DNA of 64,000 nucleotides from Cytophagaceae bacterium. Lineage in GTDB: Bacteria; Bacteroidota; Bacteroidia; Cytophagales; Flexibacteraceae. Where the stretch lies: contig JAIXYP010000013.1 of the NCBI GenBank assembly GCA_027490155.1, forward strand, positions 25,270 through 89,269, read 5' to 3'. Shown in pieces: positions 1 to 9,342 of the stretch (position 1 is the stretch's first letter; each line of letters begins with the position of its first letter). Under the pieces are notes generated by a model. That model was given only the letters and a program-made list of their open reading frames with translations. It made no database searches and had not been told where the DNA came from. A program made the position numbers and the translations under genes.

Positions 1-6
1 AACCAA

Positions 7-50
7 AACACCCTGTCTGAGGCTCAAAAGGCCATAGACAGGGTGTTTTT
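7..50. terminator. Strong hairpin terminator, probably bidirectional
   Basis: A perfect 12-bp inverted repeat (7-18 with 36-47) encloses a 17-nt loop and is followed by T46-T50 on the plus strand. Read on the minus strand it lies 45 nt downstream of the glycosyltransferase stop and ends in a short T-run. It could end that gene and also a plus-strand gene left of the window. Confidence 0.75.
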
Positions 51-92
51 AGTTTAGCATTTGAAGTCAACAGAAAATTGGCAACACCCTCA

Positions 93-1034
93 TTACGACT
101 CTAGTATCTTTTCCTCGTCAACTATGTAAAGAGGACGATTTTTGACGTTTTGGCTTAGGCGACCAATGTACTCGCCAATGATACCGATCGTGACCAACTG
201 GACACCTCCCAAGAATAAGATTGAGACCATGAGGCTAGCCCAACCGTCAACAGTGGTGTGAGATACTAGTTTACCATAGAGTGCATAAATCAGCACAAGT
301 GCTGCTACACCACTGATGGTAAAGCCAGTGAAGGTAGCCAACTTAAGCGGGAAGTCCGAAAAGGAAGTGATGCCATCCATCGCAAACTTAATCATCTTGG
401 CATAGGTATAGCCAGTGACTCCACCTGCACGCTCCTGGCGGTCATACTCTATGTAGGTTTGCCGAAACCCAATCCAGCTGATTTGGCCTCGCAAAAACTT
501 ATGTTGCTCAGGCATCAACTTCAGATAGTGTACCACTTTGGCATCCATCAAGCGGAAGTCCCCAGTATCCACTGGGATGGAAACGGATGTAATGCTGGCC
601 AATAGTCGATAAAACACCTTGGCAGTCAGTAGCTTGAGCCAACTTTCACCTGGGCGTTTTCGCCGTCGGGCATATACAACCTCGAAGCCATCATCCATCT
701 TGTTCCAAAGGTCAGCAATCAACTCCGGCGGGTCTTGAAGATCTGCATCAATAATCGCAACCCTGCCTCCAAGTGCCCGATCCAGACCAGCACTGACTGC
801 TATCTGGTGCCCAAAGTTGCGACTCAAAATCACATACCGGACTGCAGTATCTGCCATGGCTAGGGCCTTCATCAAATCAGCAGATTTGTCTCTGCTACCG
901 TCGTTAACGAAGATCAGCTCGTAGGACACGCCCAAATCTTGTGACACCATGGTCAACCGCTGATACAAGGCTGGCAGGTTGGCCTCCTCGTTATAGATCG
1001 GGATGATGACAGATAGGTCAATGGCTGGAGACAT
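93..1034 (-). CDS. GT2 polyprenyl-phosphate sugar transferase (GtrB/DPM type)
   Basis: The product has 313 residues. An N-terminal GT-A glycosyltransferase-2 domain (about 7-220) shows the nucleotide-sugar motif NDGS (44-47) and the metal-binding DADLQD (96-101). Two hydrophobic hairpin segments near 228-255 and 265-292 anchor the C-terminus, followed by a basic tail. This is the classic layout of GtrB/ArnC/dolichol-phosphate-mannose-synthase-like enzymes, which transfer a sugar from a nucleotide donor to undecaprenyl phosphate on the inner leaflet. The sugar cannot be told from sequence. The gene stands alone with no glycan cluster beside it. A TAATTTTG-like -7 box lies on the minus strand at 1121-1128. 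The start is an ATG at 1034. Confidence 0.88.
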   Translation of the reverse strand: MSPAIDLSVIIPIYNEEANLPALYQRLTMVSQDLGVSYELIFVNDGSRDKSADLMKALAMADTAVRYVILSRNFGHQIAVSAGLDRALGGRVAIIDADLQDPPELIADLWNKMDDGFEVVYARRRKRPGESWLKLLTAKVFYRLLASITSVSIPVDTGDFRLMDAKVVHYLKLMPEQHKFLRGQISWIGFRQTYIEYDRQERAGGVTGYTYAKMIKFAMDGITSFSDFPLKLATFTGFTISGVAALVLIYALYGKLVSHTTVDGWASLMVSILFLGGVQLVTIGIIGEYIGRLSQNVKNRPLYIVDEEKILES

Positions 1035-1444
1035 TAGGTGGGCTACTTTGGAGGTGTTTGGTCAGTCGTTGGCCATGTTATACTATTACATTGGCTATCC
1101 TGAGCAGGGTCAGAAGGTGCCAAAATTAGCTGGACTAGGCATACAAAACTAGTCCTTGAGGCCTGTCGACAACGTACCTCACGCAAAATGGGTATCATAA
1201 TTGCCCAATATTTGGTAATCTTGCCAGCTAGGTCAGTTTACTACCCATCCTTAACTTTGGCAACATAGTTGCATACGGTGAGGGGATATGCTTATTACTG
1301 TGAAGACCTAAAGGGTAATAACTTAGCTTGAGCAAGCGTGTAAATTGGGCCCAATAATTTTGCCATTAGTGTTTTAAGCCCAAGGCCGATCCTTAACCAA
1401 TAATCAATACCACCCAATCACCTCAACAGAGGCAATATCTCGAT
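1035..1444. other. 410-bp divergent intergenic region
   Basis: It separates the minus-strand glycosyltransferase from the plus-strand GH13 gene, so it should hold two promoters. I see -7-like boxes for each direction (1121-1128 minus, 1355-1362 plus) but no clear operator, hairpin or ORF. Confidence 0.5.
1355..1362 (+). promoter_or_regulatory. TAATTTTG -7 box upstream of the GH13 gene
   Basis: It matches the Bacteroidota -7 consensus TAnnTTTG. The nearest TTG (1328-1330) is 24 nt upstream, slightly farther than usual, so the -33 assignment is weak. It would give a leader of about 75 nt. Confidence 0.25.
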
Positions 1445-3196
1445 ATGACAGTATCCACCCAGTTCAAACCCCTTGTCTATCAGCTATTTGTTCGGCAGTT
1501 TGGCAACAAAAACCCAACAGCCAAACAATTTGGCACACTAGCCGAAAACGGGTGTGGAACCTTTAATGACATCAATGACGCAGTCATTAACAGCCTGCGC
1601 GAACTGAATGTTTCTCATGTTTGGCTCACTGGTGTGCTGGAGCATGCCAGCTTAACGGCCTATCCTAAAAGCAAAATATCAGCCGACCATCCTGAGGTAG
1701 TGAAGGGCATCGCTGGGTCACCATACGCAATCCGGGACTATTATGATATATGCCCTGACTTGGCCTCAAGCCCATCTAAAAGACTACCCGAGTTCAAAGC
1801 CTGTCTAAAAAGGCTTCAAGATGCTGGGCTTAAGGTGATAATTGACTTTGTACCCAACCATGTAGCCCGCCAATACGTCACCGATGCCTTGCCAAAAGGG
1901 CACCAATCCCTTGGCGCAGAGGATGACCACACAAGGGCATTCGACCTTCAGAATAACTTCTACTACCTGCCAAGCACGGAGTTCGTCACTCCTAATGGCC
2001 ATAATGCACATCAATACGGCATCAAGTTCGAGTCCAGCTACCAAGAAGTGCCTGCCAAGGCTACAGGCGATGATCGTTTTGAGCCACAACCTAGTGCCGA
2101 TAGCTGGTTCGAGACCATCAAGCTGAATTACGGCTACTTGCCTGGCACGAAGACTTTTGTTGGCGACCTTAATTCGCCACCAGACACTTGGCACAAAATG
2201 TATAACATCCTGAGCTATTGGGTAGGACTTGGGGTAGATGGATTCCGTTGTGATATGGTTGAGCTTGTCCCAGACCAATTCTGGACCTGGGTGATCAACA
2301 AACTCAAAACAAATAAAGCAGACTTGGTCTGGATTGGCGAAGTATACGATCCCAATAAGTATGAGCTCTACTTGCGTCAATGTGGCTTCGATTGGCTCTA
2401 TGACAAAGTCGGAATGTATGACCTGGACTTAGCCCTGGCAAAGGGAGAACCAAGGGCCAATGATTGGGATAGCGCATTAGATCAAACCAAGGCGTTTCAT
2501 GGAAGTTTATTACGCTTTGTCGAGAACCATGACGAGGTCCGGATCGCAGGTAAGTCTGGAGCAATGAGCCCCCAAGCTGGCCTGCCCGCTTTGCTACTGG
2601 CAGGTGCTGCCTCTGGAGGACCGATCATGATCTACAATGGCCAAGAAGTAGGTGAGCCTGCTGATGGCGCCAGTGGCTACAGCGGAGATGATGGCAAAAC
2701 CTCCATCTTTGACTACGGTTGTATGCCTGCAGTCCAACGTTGGTATAATGATGGGCTAGCAGATGGTGGTCATTCTACCGTAGCCGAAAGGGTCTTACGT
2801 CAAGACTACATACAATTGCTCCAGACCCTTACAACGCAACCTTTGTTGGAAACTGGTCTGTACTATGGCCTTCAATATGCAAACAAGGGTAACAGCTGGG
2901 ACTATGATGATCGGCATATCCTGAGTTTCCTGCGCCATGATAAAGAAGGTAAGGCTGTGCTAGTGGTCGTGAGCATGATGGACAGGACCATGACTCCGCA
3001 TGTTAAAATTCCGTGGGAAGCATGGGATGCCATTGGTCTCCACCCTGAGCGTAACTTCCTACTTAGGGACCTGATTTCAACCGAGTATATCAACTTCTCT
3101 GGCTTTGACGTACTCGATTTGAGAAATACCCAAGCAGGTGTGCCAATCCCGATGCAGCCATGGCAAGGCCGAATATTTGAGATTGTTGCTGTCTAG
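1445..3196 (+). CDS. GH13 alpha-amylase-family enzyme, cytoplasmic type
   Basis: The product has 583 residues and no signal peptide. A (beta/alpha)8 GH13 barrel shows the conserved regions DFVPNH (134-139), GFRCD with the nucleophile D270, IGEV with the acid/base E299, and ENHDE with the transition-state stabiliser D363. A short beta C-domain follows. Family members hydrolyse or rearrange alpha-glucans or maltodextrins. Lack of export signals and of a Por tail, in contrast to the two GH13 proteins at 17032 and 21282, suggests intracellular maltodextrin processing, but the exact specificity (amylase, glucosidase or transferase) cannot be read from sequence. The next gene (nuoL) is 131 bp downstream and functionally unrelated. 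Confidence 0.88.
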   Translation: MTVSTQFKPLVYQLFVRQFGNKNPTAKQFGTLAENGCGTFNDINDAVINSLRELNVSHVWLTGVLEHASLTAYPKSKISADHPEVVKGIAGSPYAIRDYYDICPDLASSPSKRLPEFKACLKRLQDAGLKVIIDFVPNHVARQYVTDALPKGHQSLGAEDDHTRAFDLQNNFYYLPSTEFVTPNGHNAHQYGIKFESSYQEVPAKATGDDRFEPQPSADSWFETIKLNYGYLPGTKTFVGDLNSPPDTWHKMYNILSYWVGLGVDGFRCDMVELVPDQFWTWVINKLKTNKADLVWIGEVYDPNKYELYLRQCGFDWLYDKVGMYDLDLALAKGEPRANDWDSALDQTKAFHGSLLRFVENHDEVRIAGKSGAMSPQAGLPALLLAGAASGGPIMIYNGQEVGEPADGASGYSGDDGKTSIFDYGCMPAVQRWYNDGLADGGHSTVAERVLRQDYIQLLQTLTTQPLLETGLYYGLQYANKGNSWDYDDRHILSFLRHDKEGKAVLVVVSMMDRTMTPHVKIPWEAWDAIGLHPERNFLLRDLISTEYINFSGFDVLDLRNTQAGVPIPMQPWQGRIFEIVAV

Positions 3197-3327
3197 TTTG
3201 GGCAATCGGTGCCAACTTTGTGGTCACCAATGGTGTTAATATCAGAGGTATTAGGTCAAACATAGACCCAAAACCTTGATTAGGTTGTTTGTGCTTTACT
3301 GGCTGAATCCTGAGCAATTGTCAACCA

Positions 3328-5358
3328 TTGACTACAATCGTGACCAACCCGCTCCTAATTGTTGTCTGGATTGCTGCACTACCTTTTTTGGTGGGTATCA
3401 TGCTTTTGCCGATCCCTACACGGATAACTCGGTCATACAACAAAGCTAAATTAGTAGCTGGCAGTACTTTAGTTCAGCTGCCGCTGATGATATGGATCAT
3501 TTTGGCGTTTCTGCCGAAGGATCAAAAGTCAGCCTTTCAGTGGTTGACCTTGCCTTCTGGGGCAGGCAGCTTGATGCCTGTGTTTTACCAAATGGCACCA
3601 TCGTCAGCGAACCTAATACTCGTTTTATTTGTGTCCGTGATCGCATCAGCTGTGCATGGATTTAGCCTGATTTATATCCGCAAATCAGAACAGCCGATCA
3701 AGTTCCAGATTTATGTTGCTGGCTTTACCTTCATGATGGTCAACCTCATCTTGGCCGGAAACCTATTGCAACTTTTCATGGCATGGGAGCTGGTCGGTTT
3801 GATGAGTTGGCTGCTAATCGGTTATGATTGGAAGCATAACAAAAGTGGAAAAGCAGCCATAGTTGCCTTTTTGACCAACCGAGTAGCCGACCTAGGGCTG
3901 ATGTTAGCACTCGCTATTTGTTGGGTACAATTCGGCAGTTGGGATATTGATCAACTGTCAGGGCAAGACCTTGGTGACTTCCTTGATGGTGGTACAGGAT
4001 TGCTCCTAGGTCTGTGTCTCTTGATTGGAGCGATGGGCAAAAGTGCCCAATTACCTTTTCAACATTGGTTGCCAGCTGCTATGGCAGGCCCTACCCCAGC
4101 AAGTGCCTTGATCCATGCCGCGACCATGGTGACGGCTGGGATCTTCTTGCTTATGCGAGTGGATTTTCTACTTTCAGGCTCCGTGCATAGCATAATGTTC
4201 GTGATTGGCTGCCTGACAGCACTCAGTGCAGGCTATTGGGCCATTCGGCATCATGACCTCAAAACAACCTTAGCCTATAGCACAATCTCCCAATTAGGGT
4301 TCTTGATGATGGGGCTAGGGACTGGACATAGCGAGGCAACCATGTTCCATTTGATGGTCCACGGCATAGCAAAGGCGGGGTTGTTCTTGGCGGCTGGCAG
4401 CATAATCCTTCAGGTAAGGAGGCACCTATTTGATTTACGCCATACCTATCCTGACCTAGCTGCGGACCATCACTCCGGTCAGGATCTTCGCATCATTGGT
4501 GGGCTATGGACTAGCCTACCCTTCACGATGGGTGCTATGGTTATCAGTGCAGCTAGTCTGATGGGGCTACCCTTGTTGGTAGGTTTTCTATCCAAAGATC
4601 TGCTACTTGAAGGGATGTTACATCCGGTCCAAAATGTCGAATTTGGAACTATAATGGCAGCATTTGGTTTGCTGGTCGCTGTCCTGACTAGTACCTACCT
4701 CACACGACTGATCGGCCTGCTGCTATTGCCTGCCTTATTACGGCTTGACAGGGGATGGGAGCATCATAGCTATATTTTGTGGAGCATTCCGCTTGGGCTC
4801 GCAGCTGGTGGTGTCTTTATCCTACACAGTAGCAACCCATTTGGTCTCCAGCTTTTTTGGTTGACTGTGCATCAACAAGATCTCCCAACACTGGTACCAA
4901 TGCCACTTTTGGCAATCATAGCATCTGGTATCGGTATTGTCGTCGGCCTGCTCCTAGCACGAAAAGATCGATTTGGTTGGTGGCAGCTCGTGAAGGAGTC
5001 CAATGCCCAAGGCTTAACTATCCTACCCAATCCAGACCCCGATCTTAACCAACAATGGTTAAAAGCCGTTACCAATTTGGCAAACTATATAGGTCAGCAA
5101 ATCAGTCCGGTATTTGCTAAGGCTGACACCATAGGCATTGACTACATCGTCAACCAAACCAGCAAAGGCACCATTATGCTTGCCCGCCTCCTCAACTTTC
5201 TGGAGCGCTATGTGATCGATGGCATTGTCGTCGCGTGCCAATGGCTAGCTATTACTGCTGGTAAAGAGGTTAGCCTAGTTGGTGGGCGCAAGGTTCAAGG
5301 CTATCTGGGCGCCACAATGTTGGTCGGGGCAATTGCAGCAGCTATTTGGCTTTGGTGA
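3328..5358 (+). CDS. nuoL: NADH-quinone oxidoreductase subunit L (antiporter-like)
   Basis: The product has 676 residues and is very hydrophobic (14 or more membrane helices). It is the L-type antiporter subunit of complex I or a close relative. Channel residues expected of the family are visible: E154 in the TM5 motif AWELVGLMSWLLIGYDW, K238 in MGKSAQLPFQHWLPAAMAG, the following PTPASALIHAATMV stretch, and K in FLSKDLLL. A long C-terminal amphipathic/TM extension (about 520-676) fits the lateral helix HL. No ATG fits the N-terminus: the frame starts at TTG 3328 with a stop 24 nt upstream, or at GTG 3340. The usual nuo neighbours are absent. nuoN lies alone 24 kb away, so complex I genes appear dispersed here. 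An Mrp- or DAB-type paralogue is the alternative. Confidence 0.85.
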   Translation: MTTIVTNPLLIVVWIAALPFLVGIMLLPIPTRITRSYNKAKLVAGSTLVQLPLMIWIILAFLPKDQKSAFQWLTLPSGAGSLMPVFYQMAPSSANLILVLFVSVIASAVHGFSLIYIRKSEQPIKFQIYVAGFTFMMVNLILAGNLLQLFMAWELVGLMSWLLIGYDWKHNKSGKAAIVAFLTNRVADLGLMLALAICWVQFGSWDIDQLSGQDLGDFLDGGTGLLLGLCLLIGAMGKSAQLPFQHWLPAAMAGPTPASALIHAATMVTAGIFLLMRVDFLLSGSVHSIMFVIGCLTALSAGYWAIRHHDLKTTLAYSTISQLGFLMMGLGTGHSEATMFHLMVHGIAKAGLFLAAGSIILQVRRHLFDLRHTYPDLAADHHSGQDLRIIGGLWTSLPFTMGAMVISAASLMGLPLLVGFLSKDLLLEGMLHPVQNVEFGTIMAAFGLLVAVLTSTYLTRLIGLLLLPALLRLDRGWEHHSYILWSIPLGLAAGGVFILHSSNPFGLQLFWLTVHQQDLPTLVPMPLLAIIASGIGIVVGLLLARKDRFGWWQLVKESNAQGLTILPNPDPDLNQQWLKAVTNLANYIGQQISPVFAKADTIGIDYIVNQTSKGTIMLARLLNFLERYVIDGIVVACQWLAITAGKEVSLVGGRKVQGYLGATMLVGAIAAAIWLW

Positions 5359-5399
5359 CCGACCATAAATCAGGGTCTACATTCAGCCTAGGCTAAAAC

Positions 5400-6707
5400 T
5401 TATTTCCAGGTAAGGGTCAGTACCTCTTGGCTAGCGATATCAGACGGTATATTGACAGTGACTCCATTAGCATCCTGACGGAATGTAATAGCAGCATTGC
5501 TCTTTGCATTGCGGACAATGCTAACTACCTTTTTTCCTGTTAGTGGCAGGTACACACGACCATCTTCTGGCTTAAAGATGTGCATCAAAATTTGGTTTTC
5601 CTTTTGCGTTGTAACACCCCATGAGCGAGTAATGCCGCCACGGGTGCCATAGATGGTCGGCCCGTTGAGCTTCATCCAGCTACCAATTTTACTGAGGGTG
5701 TCAATGAACTCAGGCTGCAAAGGTCCATTGCTCATAGGCCCTACATTGAGCAACAGATTCGCATCGGCAGCGGCACATTGGGTCAGGAGCTTGGTGAGGC
5801 TTGCAGAGGACTTGAATTTATTATCATTGAGTTTAAAACCCCAAGAGCCATTCATGGTCTCACACATCTCGAGTGGTAGGTCTTTGGCGACATCTGCAGC
5901 ATGGCTGGCCCATCCGTGCGAATTTTGGCCAGGCAGGTCTTTCTCGAACATCTGGAAATCCTCACCAGGTCGGACATTGGCATGATGATTATTGCCGATT
6001 AGGCAAGCCGGTTGGGCCTTATGGATTGCACGGTAGATTTTATCAAACTCCCAGTTGGCTGATTTGTTCTCCCACTCACCGTCAAACCAAATGGCGCCGA
6101 TTGGGCCATAATTGGTCAAGATTTCGGTCAGCTGTCCACACATATAGTCAACATACTTACTAAAGTCAGCATTGGCACGGCCACCCATGAAACCTAATTT
6201 ACCATGGTTACCGGTGGTGAGGTAGTCTGGGTGATGCCAGTCGAGCAGGGAATAATAAAGGCATAGGGTGATGCCATGGCGTTTGCAAGCCTCTGCCATT
6301 TCCTTAATGATATCCCGTTTAAACGGAGTTGCATCGATGACATCAAATGCGGTGAGTTTGCTATCCCAAAGACAGAAACCGTCATGGTGTTTGGTTGTGA
6401 TCGTGATGTACTTCATGCCAGCACTTTTGGCTGCAAGCACAATGGCATCAGCACTAAACTGGGTAGGGTTGAACTGACCAGCTAGCTTTTCGTAGGTCTT
6501 GTGTGGGATTTTCCAGTCGTGCTGGACCCACTCTCCACTGCCGAGCTGGCTATATAGGCCCCAGTGAATAAACATACCGAACCTATCAGTCCTGAATTGC
6601 TCACGGACACGGAGGTTCTCAGGGGTAGGCGTGTAAGTTTGGGCTTGCAAGCCTGCGGATGCCAGCAGAAAACAAACAAAAAAGGTCAGTAGGCTAAAGC
6701 GCTTCAT
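5400..6707 (-). CDS. Secreted GH29 alpha-L-fucosidase
   Basis: The start is placed at the ATG at 6707 because it gives a clean Sec signal peptide (Met-Lys-Arg, hydrophobic core, cleavage after LQAQ near residue 23). The frame is open 22 codons further upstream. The mature protein is a GH29 barrel with the typical early motif FGMFIHWG, TKHHDGF and the nucleophile D209 in IWFDGEWE, then a small C-terminal beta domain. It is about 435 residues long, usual for the family. It would remove terminal alpha-L-fucose from algal or glycoprotein glycans in the periplasm or outside. There is no T9SS tail. It lies upstream in an apparent minus-strand group of FucP-type permease and lactonase, which supports a fucose role. 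Its stop faces the nuoL stop 41 bp away. Confidence 0.9.
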   Translation of the reverse strand: MKRFSLLTFFVCFLLASAGLQAQTYTPTPENLRVREQFRTDRFGMFIHWGLYSQLGSGEWVQHDWKIPHKTYEKLAGQFNPTQFSADAIVLAAKSAGMKYITITTKHHDGFCLWDSKLTAFDVIDATPFKRDIIKEMAEACKRHGITLCLYYSLLDWHHPDYLTTGNHGKLGFMGGRANADFSKYVDYMCGQLTEILTNYGPIGAIWFDGEWENKSANWEFDKIYRAIHKAQPACLIGNNHHANVRPGEDFQMFEKDLPGQNSHGWASHAADVAKDLPLEMCETMNGSWGFKLNDNKFKSSASLTKLLTQCAAADANLLLNVGPMSNGPLQPEFIDTLSKIGSWMKLNGPTIYGTRGGITRSWGVTTQKENQILMHIFKPEDGRVYLPLTGKKVVSIVRNAKSNAAITFRQDANGVTVNIPSDIASQEVLTLTWK

Positions 6708-6829
6708 ATTCGATTGATTGGTTAAAATGGGTAATGCGATCGGGGCAAGAGGCAATCTCGACTTTGTTGGCATGGACTAACAACCAAATCCCTCAGGGTT
6801 TGAAGTAGTGAAATGCAAAGCTAAAAGGC

Positions 6830-8098
6830 TTAGGCTAACTTCTGACCTACTTTGTGGCCTACAAGTCCGTAGTAGAATACGTAACCATAACATGCAGCAG
6901 CAGCCCAAAGGCCAACACCCATACTAGTAAGATCAACAACCTTACCTATGACCGCAGGCAAAATTGCACCACCAAGCACAGCCATAAACAAGAAGCTGCT
7001 GGCTTTTTTAGTGGCGTCACCAAGGCCTTTAATTGCTAAGGAGAAGATGTTACCAAAACATAAGGCATCAAAGACGCCCATCAAGGCAAATAGATAAGGT
7101 GCTGCACTTCCTGGCATTAGCTGGACGGCAGCAATTGTCCCGATCATACCTGCTGCAGACAAAGCCAACAATCCACCAGCAGCATAGCGGGTCATCAGGG
7201 CAGAGCCACCAAAACGACCAAGCATCTGGAGGACAAAGAAATAGCTAAGGTAAGTTGAGGCTTCGGTAGCTGTTAGGCCAGCTTTTTCTTGTAAGTAAGG
7301 CAAGAAAAACAAATTAATGACCCCGATTTGGCCACCCATGTAAATGAAGATACCGACGATACCTAGGATCAACCATGGGTAGTTGCTAAGGCTAAATGGC
7401 TCAGCAGCAGCGGTGTTGATGCCCTTCATCTCGGGCAACTTCATTGCGCTAAAGACAAAAGCTAGGACCAAGAAAATTGCTGCAACCACCAAAAACGGAA
7501 CCTGAACTATACTCGCCTTTTCAAGGAGTTGTGCAGGAGAGAGGGCTGCTGTTACCTTGACATTTAGCTCATCAGACAAAAACAAGGCACTGCCAATTTT
7601 AGGGGCTAAAATGGCACCAAGAGCGGTACAACCATTTGCTAAGGAGACACGTGCAGCTGCAGAACTTTCGGGACCCAAAACCGCCACATATGGATTGATA
7701 CCCACCTGCAAAGTAGCAACCCCGATGCCAAGCACACAGACCGAACCCAAGAAGGCCCAGTATTGCAACAATTGACTAGCAGGGATAAACAAGGCTGCAC
7801 CCAAAGCGCAAATCACCAAACCAACCACAATGCCGCGTTTGTATCCGTATCCAGATAGTAAACGCTCGGCAGGTAAGGCCATCAGGAAATATGCTGCAAA
7901 AAAGGCTAAGGAGATTAGCTGGGCTTCAAAATTGGTAAGGCTAAACAAACCCTGGAGGTAGCTAACCATGATCCCGGTCATGAACTGCGAAAAGCCGACC
8001 ATCAAAAAAATGCCACAGACCGACACAAAGGCGGCTGTTAGGCTTTGGCTGGGTTGGCCCTGAGCTTGAAGCTGGGCTGCGTCGTTGTTGGTAGACAT
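6830..8098 (-). CDS. fucP: L-fucose:H+ symporter, FucP-family MFS permease
   Basis: From the ATG at 8098 the product has 422 residues with about 12 membrane helices, starting with SLTAAFVSVCGIFLMVGF. It resembles the FucP/glucose-galactose MFS subfamily (the helix 1-4 region with YFLMALPAERLLSGYGYKRG and the NPYVAVLGP stretch). The frame extends 35 codons upstream, but that part is not membrane-like, so the inner ATG is preferred. Its setting between a fucosidase (122 bp downstream) and a COG3618 lactonase (155 bp upstream, same strand) makes L-fucose the best substrate guess. Other hexoses are possible within this subfamily. Confidence 0.82.
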   Translation of the reverse strand: MSTNNDAAQLQAQGQPSQSLTAAFVSVCGIFLMVGFSQFMTGIMVSYLQGLFSLTNFEAQLISLAFFAAYFLMALPAERLLSGYGYKRGIVVGLVICALGAALFIPASQLLQYWAFLGSVCVLGIGVATLQVGINPYVAVLGPESSAAARVSLANGCTALGAILAPKIGSALFLSDELNVKVTAALSPAQLLEKASIVQVPFLVVAAIFLVLAFVFSAMKLPEMKGINTAAAEPFSLSNYPWLILGIVGIFIYMGGQIGVINLFFLPYLQEKAGLTATEASTYLSYFFVLQMLGRFGGSALMTRYAAGGLLALSAAGMIGTIAAVQLMPGSAAPYLFALMGVFDALCFGNIFSLAIKGLGDATKKASSFLFMAVLGGAILPAVIGKVVDLTSMGVGLWAAAACYGYVFYYGLVGHKVGQKLA

Positions 8099-8253
8099 AC
8101 TAAAGCGTGCAGACCCTGGTGAGTTGGGTCCTGTTTCTGGTAATTTTTGGTAGGTGTAGACTAATCTGTCTTGGTCTTGAGTCCTAGCAGGCAAAAGATG
8201 CAAAACAGACCTGTTGACTACAAATAACAGATATAGGAAATCAGAATCAAAAC

Positions 8254-9093
8254 CTAGAGGCCATAAAAGGCTCTCGCAGTTAGCTCATAGACATGCCGTT
8301 GGTCTTGCTCGTTAAGCAATGTATTGATCACAGTTTTGTATTGTGCCCATGTGTATTGGTAGTTGCCTGCCAAGAGGGCAACAGGCCAGTCGCCACCCAG
8401 CATACAGCGTTGTGAACCAAAGGCTGCAAGGGCAAGGCTGATGAATGGCTTGAGCATATCTGCGTCCCAGTCAGCGTTGTTGGCAGTCAGGCCTAAGCCG
8501 CTGATTTTAACAAGCAGATTCTGGTTGAGGGCAGATTCCTCTAACAACTGTCCCCACTCTCCAAATTTGCGATCAGGGATGGGAGGCTGGTTGAGATGAT
8601 CCAGTACCATTTTGAGTTCTGGAACCTCAGTTGATAAGGTCAAGACACATTTGAGGTGATCTAGTTTGGTACCAACTACATCATAGGTGTACCCATGAGC
8701 TGCCAAAATGCGGAGACTTTCGATAACAGGCTCTTGAAGAAGCCATTTGGTATTGCGTTCGTCATGTATCAGATGTCTGAAACCCTTGATCATAGGGTTG
8801 GATTTATAGGCTTCAATGGCCCTTAGGGTGGCATCAGGATCTAGCAAGGGCACCCAGCCAACAACTCCCATGATCCAGGGATTAAGTGCAGCTGTTTTGA
8901 GCATCCAATCCGTTTCTTCAGCATTGTTAGCAGCTTGCACAAGCACACCACCTGTTATCCCGACGGCATCTTTGTCAGCTTGTAGCTGGTCGAGTGCGTA
9001 GGTTTTATTCAGGAGGCTGGTGTTGCCTTCTAACCAGCTATAAGAGACCATGTCAAGGTCCCAGACGTGGATATGAGTATCGATGATCGCCAT
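8254..9093 (-). CDS. COG3618 amidohydrolase, probable L-fucono-lactonase
   Basis: The product has 279 residues and belongs to the amidohydrolase-2 TIM-barrel family. It opens with the metal motif DTHIHVWD (5-12), has HLNQPP in the middle and GGDWPV near the C-terminus, which carries the conserved Asp. The COG3618 subgroup contains L-fucono-1,5-lactonase and L-rhamnono-lactonase, which open the sugar lactone in the non-phosphorylating oxidative pathway. Context (fucosidase, FucP, RhaM-type mutarotase) points to fuconolactone. The dehydrogenase, dehydratase and hydrolase of that pathway are not in the window. A CAAAATTA box (minus-strand TAATTTTG) lies 30 bp upstream. Confidence 0.82.
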   Translation of the reverse strand: MAIIDTHIHVWDLDMVSYSWLEGNTSLLNKTYALDQLQADKDAVGITGGVLVQAANNAEETDWMLKTAALNPWIMGVVGWVPLLDPDATLRAIEAYKSNPMIKGFRHLIHDERNTKWLLQEPVIESLRILAAHGYTYDVVGTKLDHLKCVLTLSTEVPELKMVLDHLNQPPIPDRKFGEWGQLLEESALNQNLLVKISGLGLTANNADWDADMLKPFISLALAAFGSQRCMLGGDWPVALLAGNYQYTWAQYKTVINTLLNEQDQRHVYELTARAFYGL

Positions 9094-9122
9094 TGGCTTC
9101 TAACTTATTTGGGAAAGTAGGC

Positions 9123-9130
9123 CAAAATTA
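9123..9130 (-). promoter_or_regulatory. TAATTTTG -7 box upstream of the lactonase gene
   Basis: The plus-strand sequence CAAAATTA reads TAATTTTG on the minus strand, a full TAnnTTTG match 30 bp before the ATG. No well-spaced TTG was found. Confidence 0.3.
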
Positions 9131-9239
9131 GATAAATGTTTGGCCCTAACGGTACATTTGACCAATAATCTCACTTTCTGAATCCTGAAGTTGACACTTA
9201 AATTACGCTAGTTGATCATCAATGCTAACAATTTTTGAT

Positions 9240-9257
9240 ATACCGCATTTGCGGTAT
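9240..9257. promoter_or_regulatory. 18-bp palindrome, candidate operator between divergent genes
   Basis: ATACCGCA-TT-TGCGGTAT is a perfect inverted repeat of 8-bp arms around 2 bp. It lies 147 bp before the lactonase start and 86 bp before the GH10 start, in the shared divergent promoter region. The even symmetry and length fit a dimeric sugar-responsive repressor or activator (LacI- or GntR-like) by analogy. No regulator gene is adjacent. Confidence 0.5.
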
Positions 9258-9342
9258 TGCCCCAAATAAACCATATTTGTCATGCATTCCTTAGTATAAG
9301 GACGCTTTAGACACCCCGATTAGTTAACTAAACAAGTGCAGC

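Noticed and set aside
1805..2380. 191-codon minus-strand frame in the first GH13 gene
   Set aside because: Antisense to the catalytic barrel, no family features.
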